A stretch of 64,000 nt of DNA from Cupriavidus taiwanensis (GTDB taxonomy: Bacteria; Pseudomonadota; Gammaproteobacteria; Burkholderiales; Burkholderiaceae): assembly GCF_900250075.1 (NCBI RefSeq), contig NZ_LT977071.1, positions 846,138-910,137 of the forward strand, given 5' to 3'. Of the stretch, positions 45,190-53,274 are shown piece by piece. Below the pieces are notes generated by a model. It was not told the DNA's origin. It searched no databases and worked only from the letters and a program-made list of their open reading frames with translations. Position 1 is the stretch's first letter; every line of letters starts with the position of its first letter. Position numbers and translations under genes: made by a program.

Positions 45190-45852
45190 GTGATCAACAA
45201 GCTATACGACTCGGTGGAAGCGGCGGTTGCCGGCATCCACGACGGCGCCACCATCCTGACCGGCGGCTTCGGCCTGGCAGGCATGCCCGCGGAACTGATC
45301 GACGCGCTGATCGCGCAGGGCGCGCGCGACCTCACCATCGTCAACAACAACGCCGGCAACGGCGACACCGGGCTGGCCGCGCTGCTCAAGACCAAGCGCG
45401 TGCGCAAGATCATCTGCTCGTTCCCGCGCCAGGCGGATTCCTACGTGTTCGATTCGCTCTACCACGCCGGCGAGATCGAGCTGGAGCTGGTGCCACAGGG
45501 CAACCTGGCCGAGCGCATCCGCGCCGCCGGGGCCGGCATCGGCGGCTTCTTCACCCGCACCGCCTACGGCACGCCGCTGGCCGAGGGCAAGGAAACGCGC
45601 ATCATCGACGGCCAGGGCTATGTGTTCGAAACCCCGATCCACGCCGACTTTGCACTGATCAAGGCCGATACCGCCGACCGCTGGGGCAACCTGACCTACC
45701 GCAAGACCGCGCGCAACTTCGGCCCGATCATGGCGATGGCCGCCAAATGCGCCATCGTGCAGGTCAGCCGCGTGGTCGAGCTGGGCGAGATGGACCCCGA
45801 GCACATCATCACGCCGGGCCTGTTCGTCAAGCGTGTCGTCAAGGTCGCCTGA
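45190..45852 (+). CDS. pcaI: 3-oxoadipate CoA-transferase subunit A
   Basis: The 220-residue alpha subunit, with PcaJ, moves CoA from succinyl-CoA to 3-oxoadipate, the penultimate step of the protocatechuate/catechol pathway. The CoA-binding part (TILTGGFGLAGMPAELI) and the SCOT-type NNNAGNGDTGLAALL segment are clear. GTG at 45190 is taken as start since the protein then opens with the usual INKLYDSVEAAV; a frame from 45130 adds an Arg-rich leader. Adjacent pcaJ and pcaF make PcaI more probable than a 3-ketoacid (acetoacetate) ScoA role; the two groups are similar by sequence. Confidence 0.9.
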   Translation: MINKLYDSVEAAVAGIHDGATILTGGFGLAGMPAELIDALIAQGARDLTIVNNNAGNGDTGLAALLKTKRVRKIICSFPRQADSYVFDSLYHAGEIELELVPQGNLAERIRAAGAGIGGFFTRTAYGTPLAEGKETRIIDGQGYVFETPIHADFALIKADTADRWGNLTYRKTARNFGPIMAMAAKCAIVQVSRVVELGEMDPEHIITPGLFVKRVVKVA

Positions 45853-45874
45853 GCGCGAATACAGGAGAAACAGC

Positions 45875-46513
45875 ATGCAACGCCTGACCCGCGATCAGAT
45901 GGCCGCCCGCGTGGCCAAAGACATTCCCGACGGTGCCGTGGTCAACCTCGGCATCGGCCTGCCCACCCTGGTCGGCAACCACCTGCCGGCCGACAAGGAA
46001 ATCCTGCTGCACAGCGAGAACGGCCTGCTCGGCATGGGCCCCGCGCCCGCCGCCGGTGAAGAGGACGGCGACCTGATCAATGCCGGCAAGCAGCCGGTGA
46101 CGATCAAGCCGGGCGGCTCGTACTTCCACCATGCCGATTCGTTCGCGATGATGCGCGGCGGCCATCTCGACTTCTGCGTGCTGGGCGCGTTCCAGGTGTC
46201 GCAGCAGGGCGACCTGGCCAACTGGCACACCGGCGCACCGGGCGCCATCCCCGCCGTGGGCGGCGCGATGGACCTGGCGATCGGCGCCAAGCAGGTGTTC
46301 GTGATGATGGAGCACCTGACCAAGCAGGGCGAAAGCAAGATCGTGCCGCAATGCACCTATCCGCTGACCGGCATCGGCTGCGTGACGCGCATCTACACTG
46401 ACCTTGCCACCATCGACGTGACCCCCGACGGGCTGGTCGCCCGCGACCTGGTGGAAGGCCTGGGCTTTGACGAACTGCAGCGCCTGACCGGCGTGCCCCT
46501 GAAGCAGGCCTGA
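45875..46513 (+). CDS. pcaJ: 3-oxoadipate CoA-transferase subunit B
   Basis: The 212-residue beta subunit carries the catalytic glutamate, E48 in HSENGLLG, that forms the enzyme-CoA thioester. The glycine-rich LGIGLPTLVGN and the GGAMDLAIGAKQVFVMMEH segments are family features. CAGGAG lies 8 bases before the ATG; 22 bp follow the pcaI stop. It forms the transferase with PcaI and precedes pcaF by 42 bp, so all three probably share one transcript. Confidence 0.92.
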   Translation: MQRLTRDQMAARVAKDIPDGAVVNLGIGLPTLVGNHLPADKEILLHSENGLLGMGPAPAAGEEDGDLINAGKQPVTIKPGGSYFHHADSFAMMRGGHLDFCVLGAFQVSQQGDLANWHTGAPGAIPAVGGAMDLAIGAKQVFVMMEHLTKQGESKIVPQCTYPLTGIGCVTRIYTDLATIDVTPDGLVARDLVEGLGFDELQRLTGVPLKQA

Positions 46514-46555
46514 GCGCCGGCATCGACATCCATCACAAAGAGAGAGAGACGCACC

Positions 46556-47758
46556 ATGACCGAAGCCTTTATCTGCGACGCCATCCGCACCCCCATCGGC
46601 CGCTACGGCGGCAGCCTGTCCGCGGTGCGCGCGGACGACCTCGGCGCGGTGCCGCTGAAGGCGCTGATGGCGCGCAACGCCAACGTCGACTGGAAGGCCA
46701 TCGACGACGTGATCTACGGCAATGCCAACCAGGCCGGCGAAGACAACCGCAACGTGGCGCGCATGTCGTCGCTGCTGGCGGGCCTGCCGCAGGACGTGCC
46801 GGGTGCCACCATCAACCGCCTGTGCGGATCCGGCATGGACGCCACCGGCACCGCCGCGCGCGCGATCAAGGCGGGCGAGGCCAACCTGATGATCGCCGGC
46901 GGCGTGGAAAGCATGAGCCGCGCCCCGTTCGTGATGGGCAAGGCCACCAGCGCGTTCTCGCGCGATGCGCAGATCTTCGACACCACCATCGGCTGGCGCT
47001 TCATCAACCCGGCCATGCGCGCCGCCTACGGCGTGGACTCGATGCCCGAGACCGCCGAGAACGTCGCCACCGACTACAAGATCAGCCGCGAAGACCAGGA
47101 CCTGATGGCGCTGCGCAGCCAGGAAAAGGCCTCGCGCGCGCAGGCCGACGGCACGCTCGCACAGGAAATCACCGCGGTCACGATCCCGCAGAAGAAGGGC
47201 GATGCCATCGTGGTCGAACGCGACGAACACCCGCGCGCCACCAGCATGGAAGCGCTGGCCAAGCTGCGCGGCGTGGTCCGTCCTGACGGCACCGTCACCG
47301 CCGGCAATGCCTCGGGCGTGAACGATGGCGCCTGCGCGATCCTGCTGGCGAGCGAAGCCGGGATCAAGCAACACGGCCTGACACCGCGTGCGCGCATCGT
47401 CGGCATGGCCACCGCCGGCGTGGCGCCGCGCGTGATGGGCATCGGCCCGGCGCCGGCCACGCAGAAGCTGATGAAGCAACTGGGCATGACGCTGGACCAG
47501 ATCGACGTGATCGAGCTGAACGAAGCGTTTGCCGCGCAAGGCCTGGCCGTGCTGCGTGAACTGGGCATCGCCGACGACGACCAGCGCGTCAACCCCAACG
47601 GCGGCGCGATCGCGCTTGGCCACCCGCTCGGCATGAGCGGCGCGCGCCTGGTGACCACCGCGATGTACCAGCTGCACCGCACCGGCGGCCGCTTCGCGCT
47701 GTGCACGATGTGCATCGGCGTGGGCCAGGGTATCGCGATGGTGATCGAGCGCGTTTGA
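46556..47758 (+). CDS. pcaF: 3-oxoadipyl-CoA thiolase
   Basis: The 400-residue thiolase cleaves 3-oxoadipyl-CoA to succinyl-CoA and acetyl-CoA. All catalytic residues are present: C90 (NRLCGSGMD), H356 (GGAIALGHPLG) and C386 (CTMCIGVGQG). The length and the RAPFVMGKA and RFALCTMC segments match PcaF/PaaJ rather than PhaA-type acetoacetyl thiolases, and the context with pcaIJ supports this. AGAGAGAG lies before the ATG. A dispersed repeat follows 30 bp after the stop. Confidence 0.92.
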   Translation: MTEAFICDAIRTPIGRYGGSLSAVRADDLGAVPLKALMARNANVDWKAIDDVIYGNANQAGEDNRNVARMSSLLAGLPQDVPGATINRLCGSGMDATGTAARAIKAGEANLMIAGGVESMSRAPFVMGKATSAFSRDAQIFDTTIGWRFINPAMRAAYGVDSMPETAENVATDYKISREDQDLMALRSQEKASRAQADGTLAQEITAVTIPQKKGDAIVVERDEHPRATSMEALAKLRGVVRPDGTVTAGNASGVNDGACAILLASEAGIKQHGLTPRARIVGMATAGVAPRVMGIGPAPATQKLMKQLGMTLDQIDVIELNEAFAAQGLAVLRELGIADDDQRVNPNGGAIALGHPLGMSGARLVTTAMYQLHRTGGRFALCTMCIGVGQGIAMVIERV

Positions 47759-47788
47759 GCGCGGCGGTTGTGAATTGCTGAGTGTTGT

Positions 47789-47915
47789 CTCCCCTCTCCC
47801 GCTTGCGGGAGAGGGGTCGGGGGAGAGGGCAGGCGCATGTCAAGCACGACAAGCCTGCACTCCGTGGCGGCTCCCGCCCTCTCCCCAACCCTCTCCCCCA
47901 AGCGGGAGAGGGAGC
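47789..47915. repeat. Dispersed palindromic repeat element, copy pair 1
   Basis: Two inverted copies of a 38-bp unit (about 47791-47830 and 47877-47913) flank about 46 bp. The first contains a perfect 12-bp hairpin CCCCTCTCCCGC-TT-GCGGGAGAGGGG (47791-47816). The same unit occurs as another inverted pair at 61172-61304, so it is a REP/BIME-like family in this genome. It lies between pcaF and the SDR gene. Confidence 0.85.
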
Positions 47916-47949
47916 AGGACAGCGGTAGTTTTTATTGAGTGAGTCAAAG

Positions 47950-48681
47950 ATGTCCCTCCCCGTAGCCACCCTCGTCACCGGCGGCAGTTCCGGCATCGGC
48001 CGCGCCATCTGTGAAATGCTGCTGGCCGATGGCGTGACCCAGGTGGTCAATGTCGATTACGCCGCGCCGGCGTGGTCGCATCCCAACCTGAGCTTCTTCC
48101 AGGCCGACCTGACCGATGCCGAGGCGACCCGCGCCGTGGCGGAGCAGGTCACGTCGCGCTTTGCGGTCACGCGCCTGGTGAACAATGCCGGCGCCACCCG
48201 CCCCGGCACCGCCGACAGCGCCACCGTTGCCGACCTGGACTACGTCACCGGCCTGCACCTGCAAGCCCCGCTGCTGCTGCTGCAAGCCTGCCTGCCCGCG
48301 ATGCGCGCCGCGGGTTTCGGCCGCATCGTCAACATGGCCTCGCGCGCCGCGCTGGGCAAGCCGGAGCGCGTGGTGTACTCGGCCACCAAGGCCGGCCTGA
48401 TCGGCATGACCCGCACGCTGGCGATGGAACTGGGCGGCGACGGCATTACCGTCAACGCCGTGGCCCCGGGCCCGATCGCCACCGAGCTGTTCCGCCAAAG
48501 CAATCCCGAAGGCGCGGAGCAAACCAGGCGCATCCTTGCCAGCATCACCGTCAAGCGCATGGGCACCCCGGAAGACGTGGCACGCGCCGCGCTGTTCTTC
48601 CTGTCGCCCGACAACGGCTTCGTCACCGGCCAGGTGATGTACGTGTGCGGCGGCACCACGCTGGGCGTTGCGCCGGTGTAA
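47950..48681 (+). CDS. SDR family NAD(P)-dependent oxidoreductase
   Basis: A 243-residue Rossmann-fold dehydrogenase of the classical SDR type. The cofactor loop TGGSSGIG (10-17), NNAG motif and catalytic Y143-K147 (YSATK) with the upstream Ser (NMASRAAL) are complete. An Asp (VVNVDYA) at the end of beta-2 points to NAD(H) preference. The substrate is not evident; the position after pcaIJF and before a Bug receptor suggests an aromatic or carboxylate catabolic step. ATG at 47950 is preferred to a TTG five codons earlier. Confidence 0.88.
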   Translation: MSLPVATLVTGGSSGIGRAICEMLLADGVTQVVNVDYAAPAWSHPNLSFFQADLTDAEATRAVAEQVTSRFAVTRLVNNAGATRPGTADSATVADLDYVTGLHLQAPLLLLQACLPAMRAAGFGRIVNMASRAALGKPERVVYSATKAGLIGMTRTLAMELGGDGITVNAVAPGPIATELFRQSNPEGAEQTRRILASITVKRMGTPEDVARAALFFLSPDNGFVTGQVMYVCGGTTLGVAPV

Positions 48682-48879
48682 GGACCGTCGCGCCTGCGCG
48701 ACTCAAGCATTCAACAAGAAGAGACGTTAACCAAGCGTCACGCATGGCGGCCCATAAGCGGGCCGCCCACCGGCAGCGCGCGTGTGCGCGCTCCGTTCGG
48801 GAACGGCAATCACGCCATTCAGCACAACCTCCCGCGGTACCGATGACCGCCGGAACGATATAGCACCGGAGCATTACCG

Positions 48880-49887
48880 ATGAGACAAGATTCCCAGACC
48901 TCCACCACGCGCCGCCGCCTGCTTGCCGCCGGCGTGGCACTGGCCACCACCATCGCCGGCTTTGCCGGCGCGGCCCATGCACAGGGCGGCTATCCGACCA
49001 AGCCGATCACGCTGATCGTGCCGTTCTCGGCCGGCGGCACCACCGACATCCTGGCCCGCATCGTCGGCCTGCAGCTGGGCAAGGCACTCGGCCAGCCGGT
49101 GGTGATCGACAACCGTCCGGGCGCGGGCGGCAACATCGGCGCGTCGCTGGCCGCCAAGGCCCCGGGCGACGGCTACACGCTGTTCATGGGCACCATCGGC
49201 ACGCACGCCATCAACCAGTCGCTGTACTCCAAGCTGCCGTACGACCCGGTCAAGGACTTCGCGCCGATCAGCCGCGTGGCGATGGTGCCGAACCTGGTGG
49301 TCGCCAACCCCAAGGTGCCGGTCAACAACATCAAGGAACTGATTGCCTACGTCAAGGCCAACCCGGACAAGCTGTCGTACGGCTCGTCGGGCAGCGGCTC
49401 GTCGATGCACCTGTCGGGCGAACTGTTCAACTCGATGACCGGCCTGCATATCCAGCACATCCCGTACAAGGGCAGCGCCCCCGCCGTGAACGACCTGCTG
49501 GGCAACCAGATCGGCCTGATGTTCGACAACATGCCGTCGTCGTACCCGCACGTGAAGGCGGGCAAGCTGCGCGCGCTGGCCGTGACCTCGGCCAAGCGCT
49601 CGCCGGCGCTGCCCAACGTGCCGACCGTGGCCGAATCGGGCGTGCCCGGCTATGAAGCCACCTCGTGGTTCGCGCTGTACGCCACTGGCGGCACCCCGCA
49701 GGCCATCGTCGACCGCCTCAATGCCGAAGTGGTGAAGATCCTGGCCATGCCGGACGTGAAGAAGCAGATGGCCGACCAGGGCGCCGAGCCCAACCCGGAA
49801 AAGCCGGCCCAGCTGGCCGCGTTCATGAAGTCGGAAACGGCCAAGTGGGCGAAGGTGGTGAAGGCTTCGGGGGCGACGGTGGATTGA
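48880..49887 (+). CDS. Bug-family periplasmic substrate-binding receptor (tripartite tricarboxylate type)
   Basis: A 335-residue periplasmic receptor. A signal peptide with a twin-arginine-like RRRLL near residues 11-15 is followed by the Bug fold: PITLIVPFSAGGTTDILAR at the ligand site and the VVIDNRPGAGGNIGA loop, both family hallmarks. Bug receptors bind carboxylates and often have no TctA/TctB partner beside them, as here. Position after pcaIJF and SDR suggests that the ligand is an aromatic or dicarboxylate. A strong terminator lies at 49921. Confidence 0.9.
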   Translation: MRQDSQTSTTRRRLLAAGVALATTIAGFAGAAHAQGGYPTKPITLIVPFSAGGTTDILARIVGLQLGKALGQPVVIDNRPGAGGNIGASLAAKAPGDGYTLFMGTIGTHAINQSLYSKLPYDPVKDFAPISRVAMVPNLVVANPKVPVNNIKELIAYVKANPDKLSYGSSGSGSSMHLSGELFNSMTGLHIQHIPYKGSAPAVNDLLGNQIGLMFDNMPSSYPHVKAGKLRALAVTSAKRSPALPNVPTVAESGVPGYEATSWFALYATGGTPQAIVDRLNAEVVKILAMPDVKKQMADQGAEPNPEKPAQLAAFMKSETAKWAKVVKASGATVD

Positions 49888-49920
49888 GCATCCGCCCGGC
49901 GCTTGCCGTCCGCAGCATCG

Positions 49921-49948
49921 AACCGGCCCTTTGGGCCGGTTTTTTTTT
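49921..49948 (+). terminator. Intrinsic terminator after the first Bug gene
   Basis: A perfect 9-bp stem (AACCGGCCC with GGGCCGGTT, 49921-49929 and 49933-49941) with a 3-nt loop is followed by a long T run to 49948. Strong intrinsic terminator. Confidence 0.95.
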
Positions 49949-50145
49949 GGTTCGTCACTGCGCGTGGCTAAGGATTTGCCAAAGCCTGCCGTAAGACAGA
50001 ACAGCGATCCGTGCGCCCCGCCACGCCAGCCCGTTGATCCAGGTTGACTTTCCCTCGCAGGACCCGGTGTAGCATGGCGCGCCGCGGGCCGCCATGGTGC
50101 GTGTGCGCCATGGCATCCGCTCAATCACAACAGGGAGAAAACCAA

Positions 50146-50826
50146 GTGAAGATCATGACATCGTGCGGCCTGCTCGGCGCGGCCGCCGCCGCGCTGCTGC
50201 TGGCAGGCTGCGCCACCGAGACCTCGACCGCCTTGCCGGTGCAGAAGGTGGAAAGCGCCAGCCGGCCCTATAACGGCGTGCGCACGCCGATTGCCGTCGG
50301 CAAGTTCGACAACCGCTCCAACTACATGCGCGGCGTGTTCTCGGACGGCATCGACCGCCTGAGCGGGCAGGCCAAGACCAGCCTGGTGACCCATCTGCAG
50401 CAGACCAACCGCTTCAATGTGCTGGAGCGCGAGAACCTGGAAGAGATCAGGCGCGAGGCAGCGATCAAGAACCAGGCGCAACGCCTCAAGGGCGCCGACT
50501 ATGTGGTGACCGGCGATATCACCGAATTCGGGCGCAAGGAAGTCGGCGACGTGCAGCTGTTCGGCATCCTCGGCCGCGGCCGCGAACAGGTGGCCTATGC
50601 CAAGGTCAACCTTAACATCGTGAACATCAGTACCTCGGAAGTCGTGTATGCCACGCAAGGCGCGGGCGAATACAAGCTGTCGAACCGCGAGGTGATCGGC
50701 TTTGGCGGCACGGCAAGCTATGACTCGACGCTCAACGGCAAGGTCATGGACCTGGCCATGCGCGAGGCCGTGAACAACCTGGTCAGCGCCATCGAGACCG
50801 GCGCCTGGAAGCCGGTCCAGCAGTAA
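50146..50826 (+). CDS. CsgG/HfaB-family lipoprotein
   Basis: A 226-residue lipoprotein (lipobox LAGC, C22). The core matches the CsgG-like pattern (PIAVGKFDNRS, then LVTHLQQTNRFNVLERENLEEI and ADYVVTGDITEFGRK, and VYATQGAGEY), but it is shorter than CsgG (277 residues) and lacks most of the pore-forming hairpin region that I can identify, so it is probably a non-pore relative. GGGAG lies 8 bases before the GTG at 50146; ATG at 50155 is an alternative. The first gene of a three-lipoprotein operon. Confidence 0.82.
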   Translation: MKIMTSCGLLGAAAAALLLAGCATETSTALPVQKVESASRPYNGVRTPIAVGKFDNRSNYMRGVFSDGIDRLSGQAKTSLVTHLQQTNRFNVLERENLEEIRREAAIKNQAQRLKGADYVVTGDITEFGRKEVGDVQLFGILGRGREQVAYAKVNLNIVNISTSEVVYATQGAGEYKLSNREVIGFGGTASYDSTLNGKVMDLAMREAVNNLVSAIETGAWKPVQQ

Positions 50827-50868
50827 GCGCCCGGTCGCGGCGCTGAATCCAACGCAACGAGAACAACA

Positions 50869-51318
50869 ATGATGAACACGGTCATGCTGCAGCGCGCAGC
50901 ATTATTGTCGGCCGCCGGCAGCCTTCTGCTTGCCGGCTGCGCGGCGCCCAAGCCCATGTACCAGTGGGAGGGCTACCAGACGCAGGTCTACGAATATTTC
51001 AAGGGCGAATCCAGGGAAGCGCAGATCACGGCCCTGGAAAGCGGGCTGCAGAAGATCCAGGCGCAGAGCGGCTCGGTGCCGCCGGGCTATCACGCCCAGC
51101 TTGGCTTGCTGTACCTGAACATCGGCAAGGGCGACCAGATGATCAAGGAATTCCAGACCGAGAAGACGCTGTTTCCGGAATCGGCGCCTTATATGGATTT
51201 CCTGCTCAGGAACGTGAAGAGCGACACCCGCACCGAGATCAAGACCGGCGCCGCCGCCGGCAAGGATAGTGGCACCGCCACCGCCACCGCCACCACCACC
51301 GCAAGGAATCCCCAATGA
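50869..51318 (+). CDS. DUF4810-type lipoprotein
   Basis: A 149-residue lipoprotein (lipobox LAGC, C24). After the lipid anchor comes a YQWEGYQTQVYEYFKGES segment and a TPR-like helical part (GYHAQLGLLYLNIGKGDQMIKEFQTE), typical of DUF4810. The tail is an Ala/Thr repeat (TATATATTT). It is coupled to the next gene by an ATGA overlap and follows the CsgG-like gene by 42 bp. Confidence 0.83.
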   Translation: MMNTVMLQRAALLSAAGSLLLAGCAAPKPMYQWEGYQTQVYEYFKGESREAQITALESGLQKIQAQSGSVPPGYHAQLGLLYLNIGKGDQMIKEFQTEKTLFPESAPYMDFLLRNVKSDTRTEIKTGAAAGKDSGTATATATTTARNPQ

Positions 51319-51971
51319 TGCGCCGGCTCCTCACCTATGTCGCTGGCGTGGCCATGGCCATGCTGTTCGCCGGCTGTGCCGTGCCGACCAAGCAGGTGGA
51401 TTACGCCGCCTTCAAGGCCAGCCGGCCGCGCTCGATCGTGGTCCTGCCGCCGCAGAACACGTCGCCTGACATCAAGGCCACCTATGCCATGCTGTCGCAA
51501 GCCACCTTCCCGCTGGCGGAATCGGGCTACTACGTGCTGCCCGTGGCCGTGGTCGACGAAACCTTCCGGCAGAACGGCCTGACCGTGCCGGACGACATCC
51601 ATGCCGTGCCGTTGGCCAAGCTGCACGAGATCTTCGGCGCGGACGCGGCGCTGTACGTCACCGTGACCGAGTATGGCTCGCGCTACCAGATCCTCAGCAG
51701 CGTGACCCGGGTCGCGGCCAACGCCAAGCTGGTCGACCTGAGGAACGGCGACGTCCTGTGGTCCGGCACCGCGGTGGCTGCCACCGACAGCTCCAGCAGC
51801 GGCGGCGGTCTGATCGGCATGCTGATCAGTGCGGCCATCACGCAGGCGATGAACCACACCATGGACGCCAGCTATACCGTGGCAGGCAGCACCAGCTACC
51901 GGCTGCTGGCGGCGGGACAGCCTGGCGGCCTGCTGTATGGGCCGCGCTCGCCGAAGTACCAGTCCGACTAA
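51315..51971 (+). CDS. DUF799 (GNA1162-like) lipoprotein
   Basis: A 218-residue lipoprotein (lipobox FAGC, C21) of the DUF799 family, related to the neisserial GNA1162 antigen. The conserved opening (RSIVVLPPQNTSPDIKATYAMLSQATFPLAESGYYVLPV, shown for position at about 40-78 in shortened form: SIVVLPPQNTSPDIKATYAM) and the VTVTEYGSRYQILSSVTRV sheet are clear. The trio with CsgG-like and DUF4810 proteins is conserved in many proteobacteria, so they probably form one envelope complex of unknown role. It is convergent with the squalene-synthase gene. Confidence 0.84.
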   Translation: MMRRLLTYVAGVAMAMLFAGCAVPTKQVDYAAFKASRPRSIVVLPPQNTSPDIKATYAMLSQATFPLAESGYYVLPVAVVDETFRQNGLTVPDDIHAVPLAKLHEIFGADAALYVTVTEYGSRYQILSSVTRVAANAKLVDLRNGDVLWSGTAVAATDSSSSGGGLIGMLISAAITQAMNHTMDASYTVAGSTSYRLLAAGQPGGLLYGPRSPKYQSD

Positions 51972-52007
51972 GGGCGTCCCGCCGGCGCGGCACCGGCGGT
52001 GCCCGCC

Positions 52008-53054
52008 TCAGCGGATGATGGCGGAGATATCGCGCTTCTGGCGTGCAAACCAGAAGCGCAACAGCCGGTTCGACAGCACCGCCGGCAACGAGCCCGCCAG
52101 GATCCGGTAGACTCCGCTGCGGGGCAACCGCGACGCCCTGGCGGGATCGAGCCAGTCGTCATTGCGCACCAGGCGCTTCAGCGTCTCCATGCCGATCAGC
52201 ACCGGCCACAGGCAGGCCAGCCGCAGCCTGACGAAGCGTGCCGGGATGGCCAGCGTATAGGCCAGCGCCTGTTCGAAGTGCTCCAGCGTGAAGCGCACCA
52301 GCTCGAACATCAGCGGGCGCGCGAGCGTGGAGGCGCCCGGGCGCAGCAGGTCCTGCGGATGCAGACCGTGCCGCGCCAGCATCGGCTCGGGCAGGTAGCA
52401 GCGGCCGATGCGCAGGTCCTTGCCGCAGTCGCGCAGCACATTGGTCATCTGCAGGGCTTTGCCGAAGCGGACGCCGCGGCGCAGCATGTCGTCGACATTG
52501 CCGATCGCGCCGGGCATGTGGGCGGCGGCCATGCGGGTCCAGAATTCCCCCACGCAGCCGGCGACGAGATAGGTATAGCGGTCCAGGTCCTCCACCTCGC
52601 GCAGCGCGACGATGTGCCCCGCGCGTTCATCGGGGAACGTGCGCAGGTCGAATTCCATCCCTTCGGTCAGCGTCGACACGATCTGCCGCACCGCGCCGCG
52701 GTCTGCCGGCTCCAGTTGCGCCAGCACCGCCAGCGCGTGTGCAAGCGACTCGAGCAGGATGCGTTCGTCGGACTGCTCCTGCCGGCTTGCCACTTCCGCC
52801 GCGAAGTCGGGCGTCGACGCCACCCCGGCACTCACGCCGTTGACCTGCTCGCGCAGCGACAGCAGCAATGCCAGCCGCCTTTCCGGCGCGACCAGCGCGG
52901 TATCCGCAATGGTGTCCGCGGCGCGTGCAAGCAGATAGGCCAGCCCCACCGGATCCCGCATGCGCGCGGGCAGCACGCGCAGCGTCAGGTAGAACGAACG
53001 CGACACGCCTTTGAGCAGCGGACCGAGGAGGAATGCCCGGCTGGTGTCGCGCAT
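52008..53054 (-). CDS. Squalene/phytoene synthase family protein
   Basis: A 348-residue all-alpha prenyl synthase. The first Asp-rich motif (AADTIADT, about residue 48) and the second (NVLRDCGKDLRIGRCYLP, about 203-220) are present with their Asp residues, so head-to-head condensation of farnesyl (or geranylgeranyl) diphosphate is plausible. The residue pattern SRSFYLTLRVLP is typical of squalene synthases. It stands alone: no hpn hopanoid genes or desaturases are next to it. The ATG at 53054 is chosen because the family normally starts about 15 residues before SRSF. Confidence 0.85.
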   Translation of the reverse strand: MRDTSRAFLLGPLLKGVSRSFYLTLRVLPARMRDPVGLAYLLARAADTIADTALVAPERRLALLLSLREQVNGVSAGVASTPDFAAEVASRQEQSDERILLESLAHALAVLAQLEPADRGAVRQIVSTLTEGMEFDLRTFPDERAGHIVALREVEDLDRYTYLVAGCVGEFWTRMAAAHMPGAIGNVDDMLRRGVRFGKALQMTNVLRDCGKDLRIGRCYLPEPMLARHGLHPQDLLRPGASTLARPLMFELVRFTLEHFEQALAYTLAIPARFVRLRLACLWPVLIGMETLKRLVRNDDWLDPARASRLPRSGVYRILAGSLPAVLSNRLLRFWFARQKRDISAIIR

Positions 53055-53274
53055 CGGTGGTGACCTGTTCCTTGAGAAATTGGCGTGGATGCGCCCGCTC
53101 GGCAAGGCCGCGGGCCGGCACATTGTACCTGCGGCGTCGCTCGCGCCTTGTCACCAAGGGGAAAGTCCGGGGCATGCAAGGAAAAGCGGAACGTTGCACC
53201 GGGACAGATGATTCCACCGTCGCGCAGGTCCTCGAATAAACGGATTCGCATCTCACCCTTGGAGACCAACCAGC

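Noticed and set aside
47789..47915. CRISPR array in the repeat near 47.8 kb
   Set aside because: There are only two inverted copies with no regular spacers and no cas genes; it is a dispersed palindromic repeat.
51979..51999. CCGCCGG/CCGGCGG dyad between two convergent genes as a terminator
   Set aside because: The stem has no T or A run on either side; it may be chance in GC-rich DNA.
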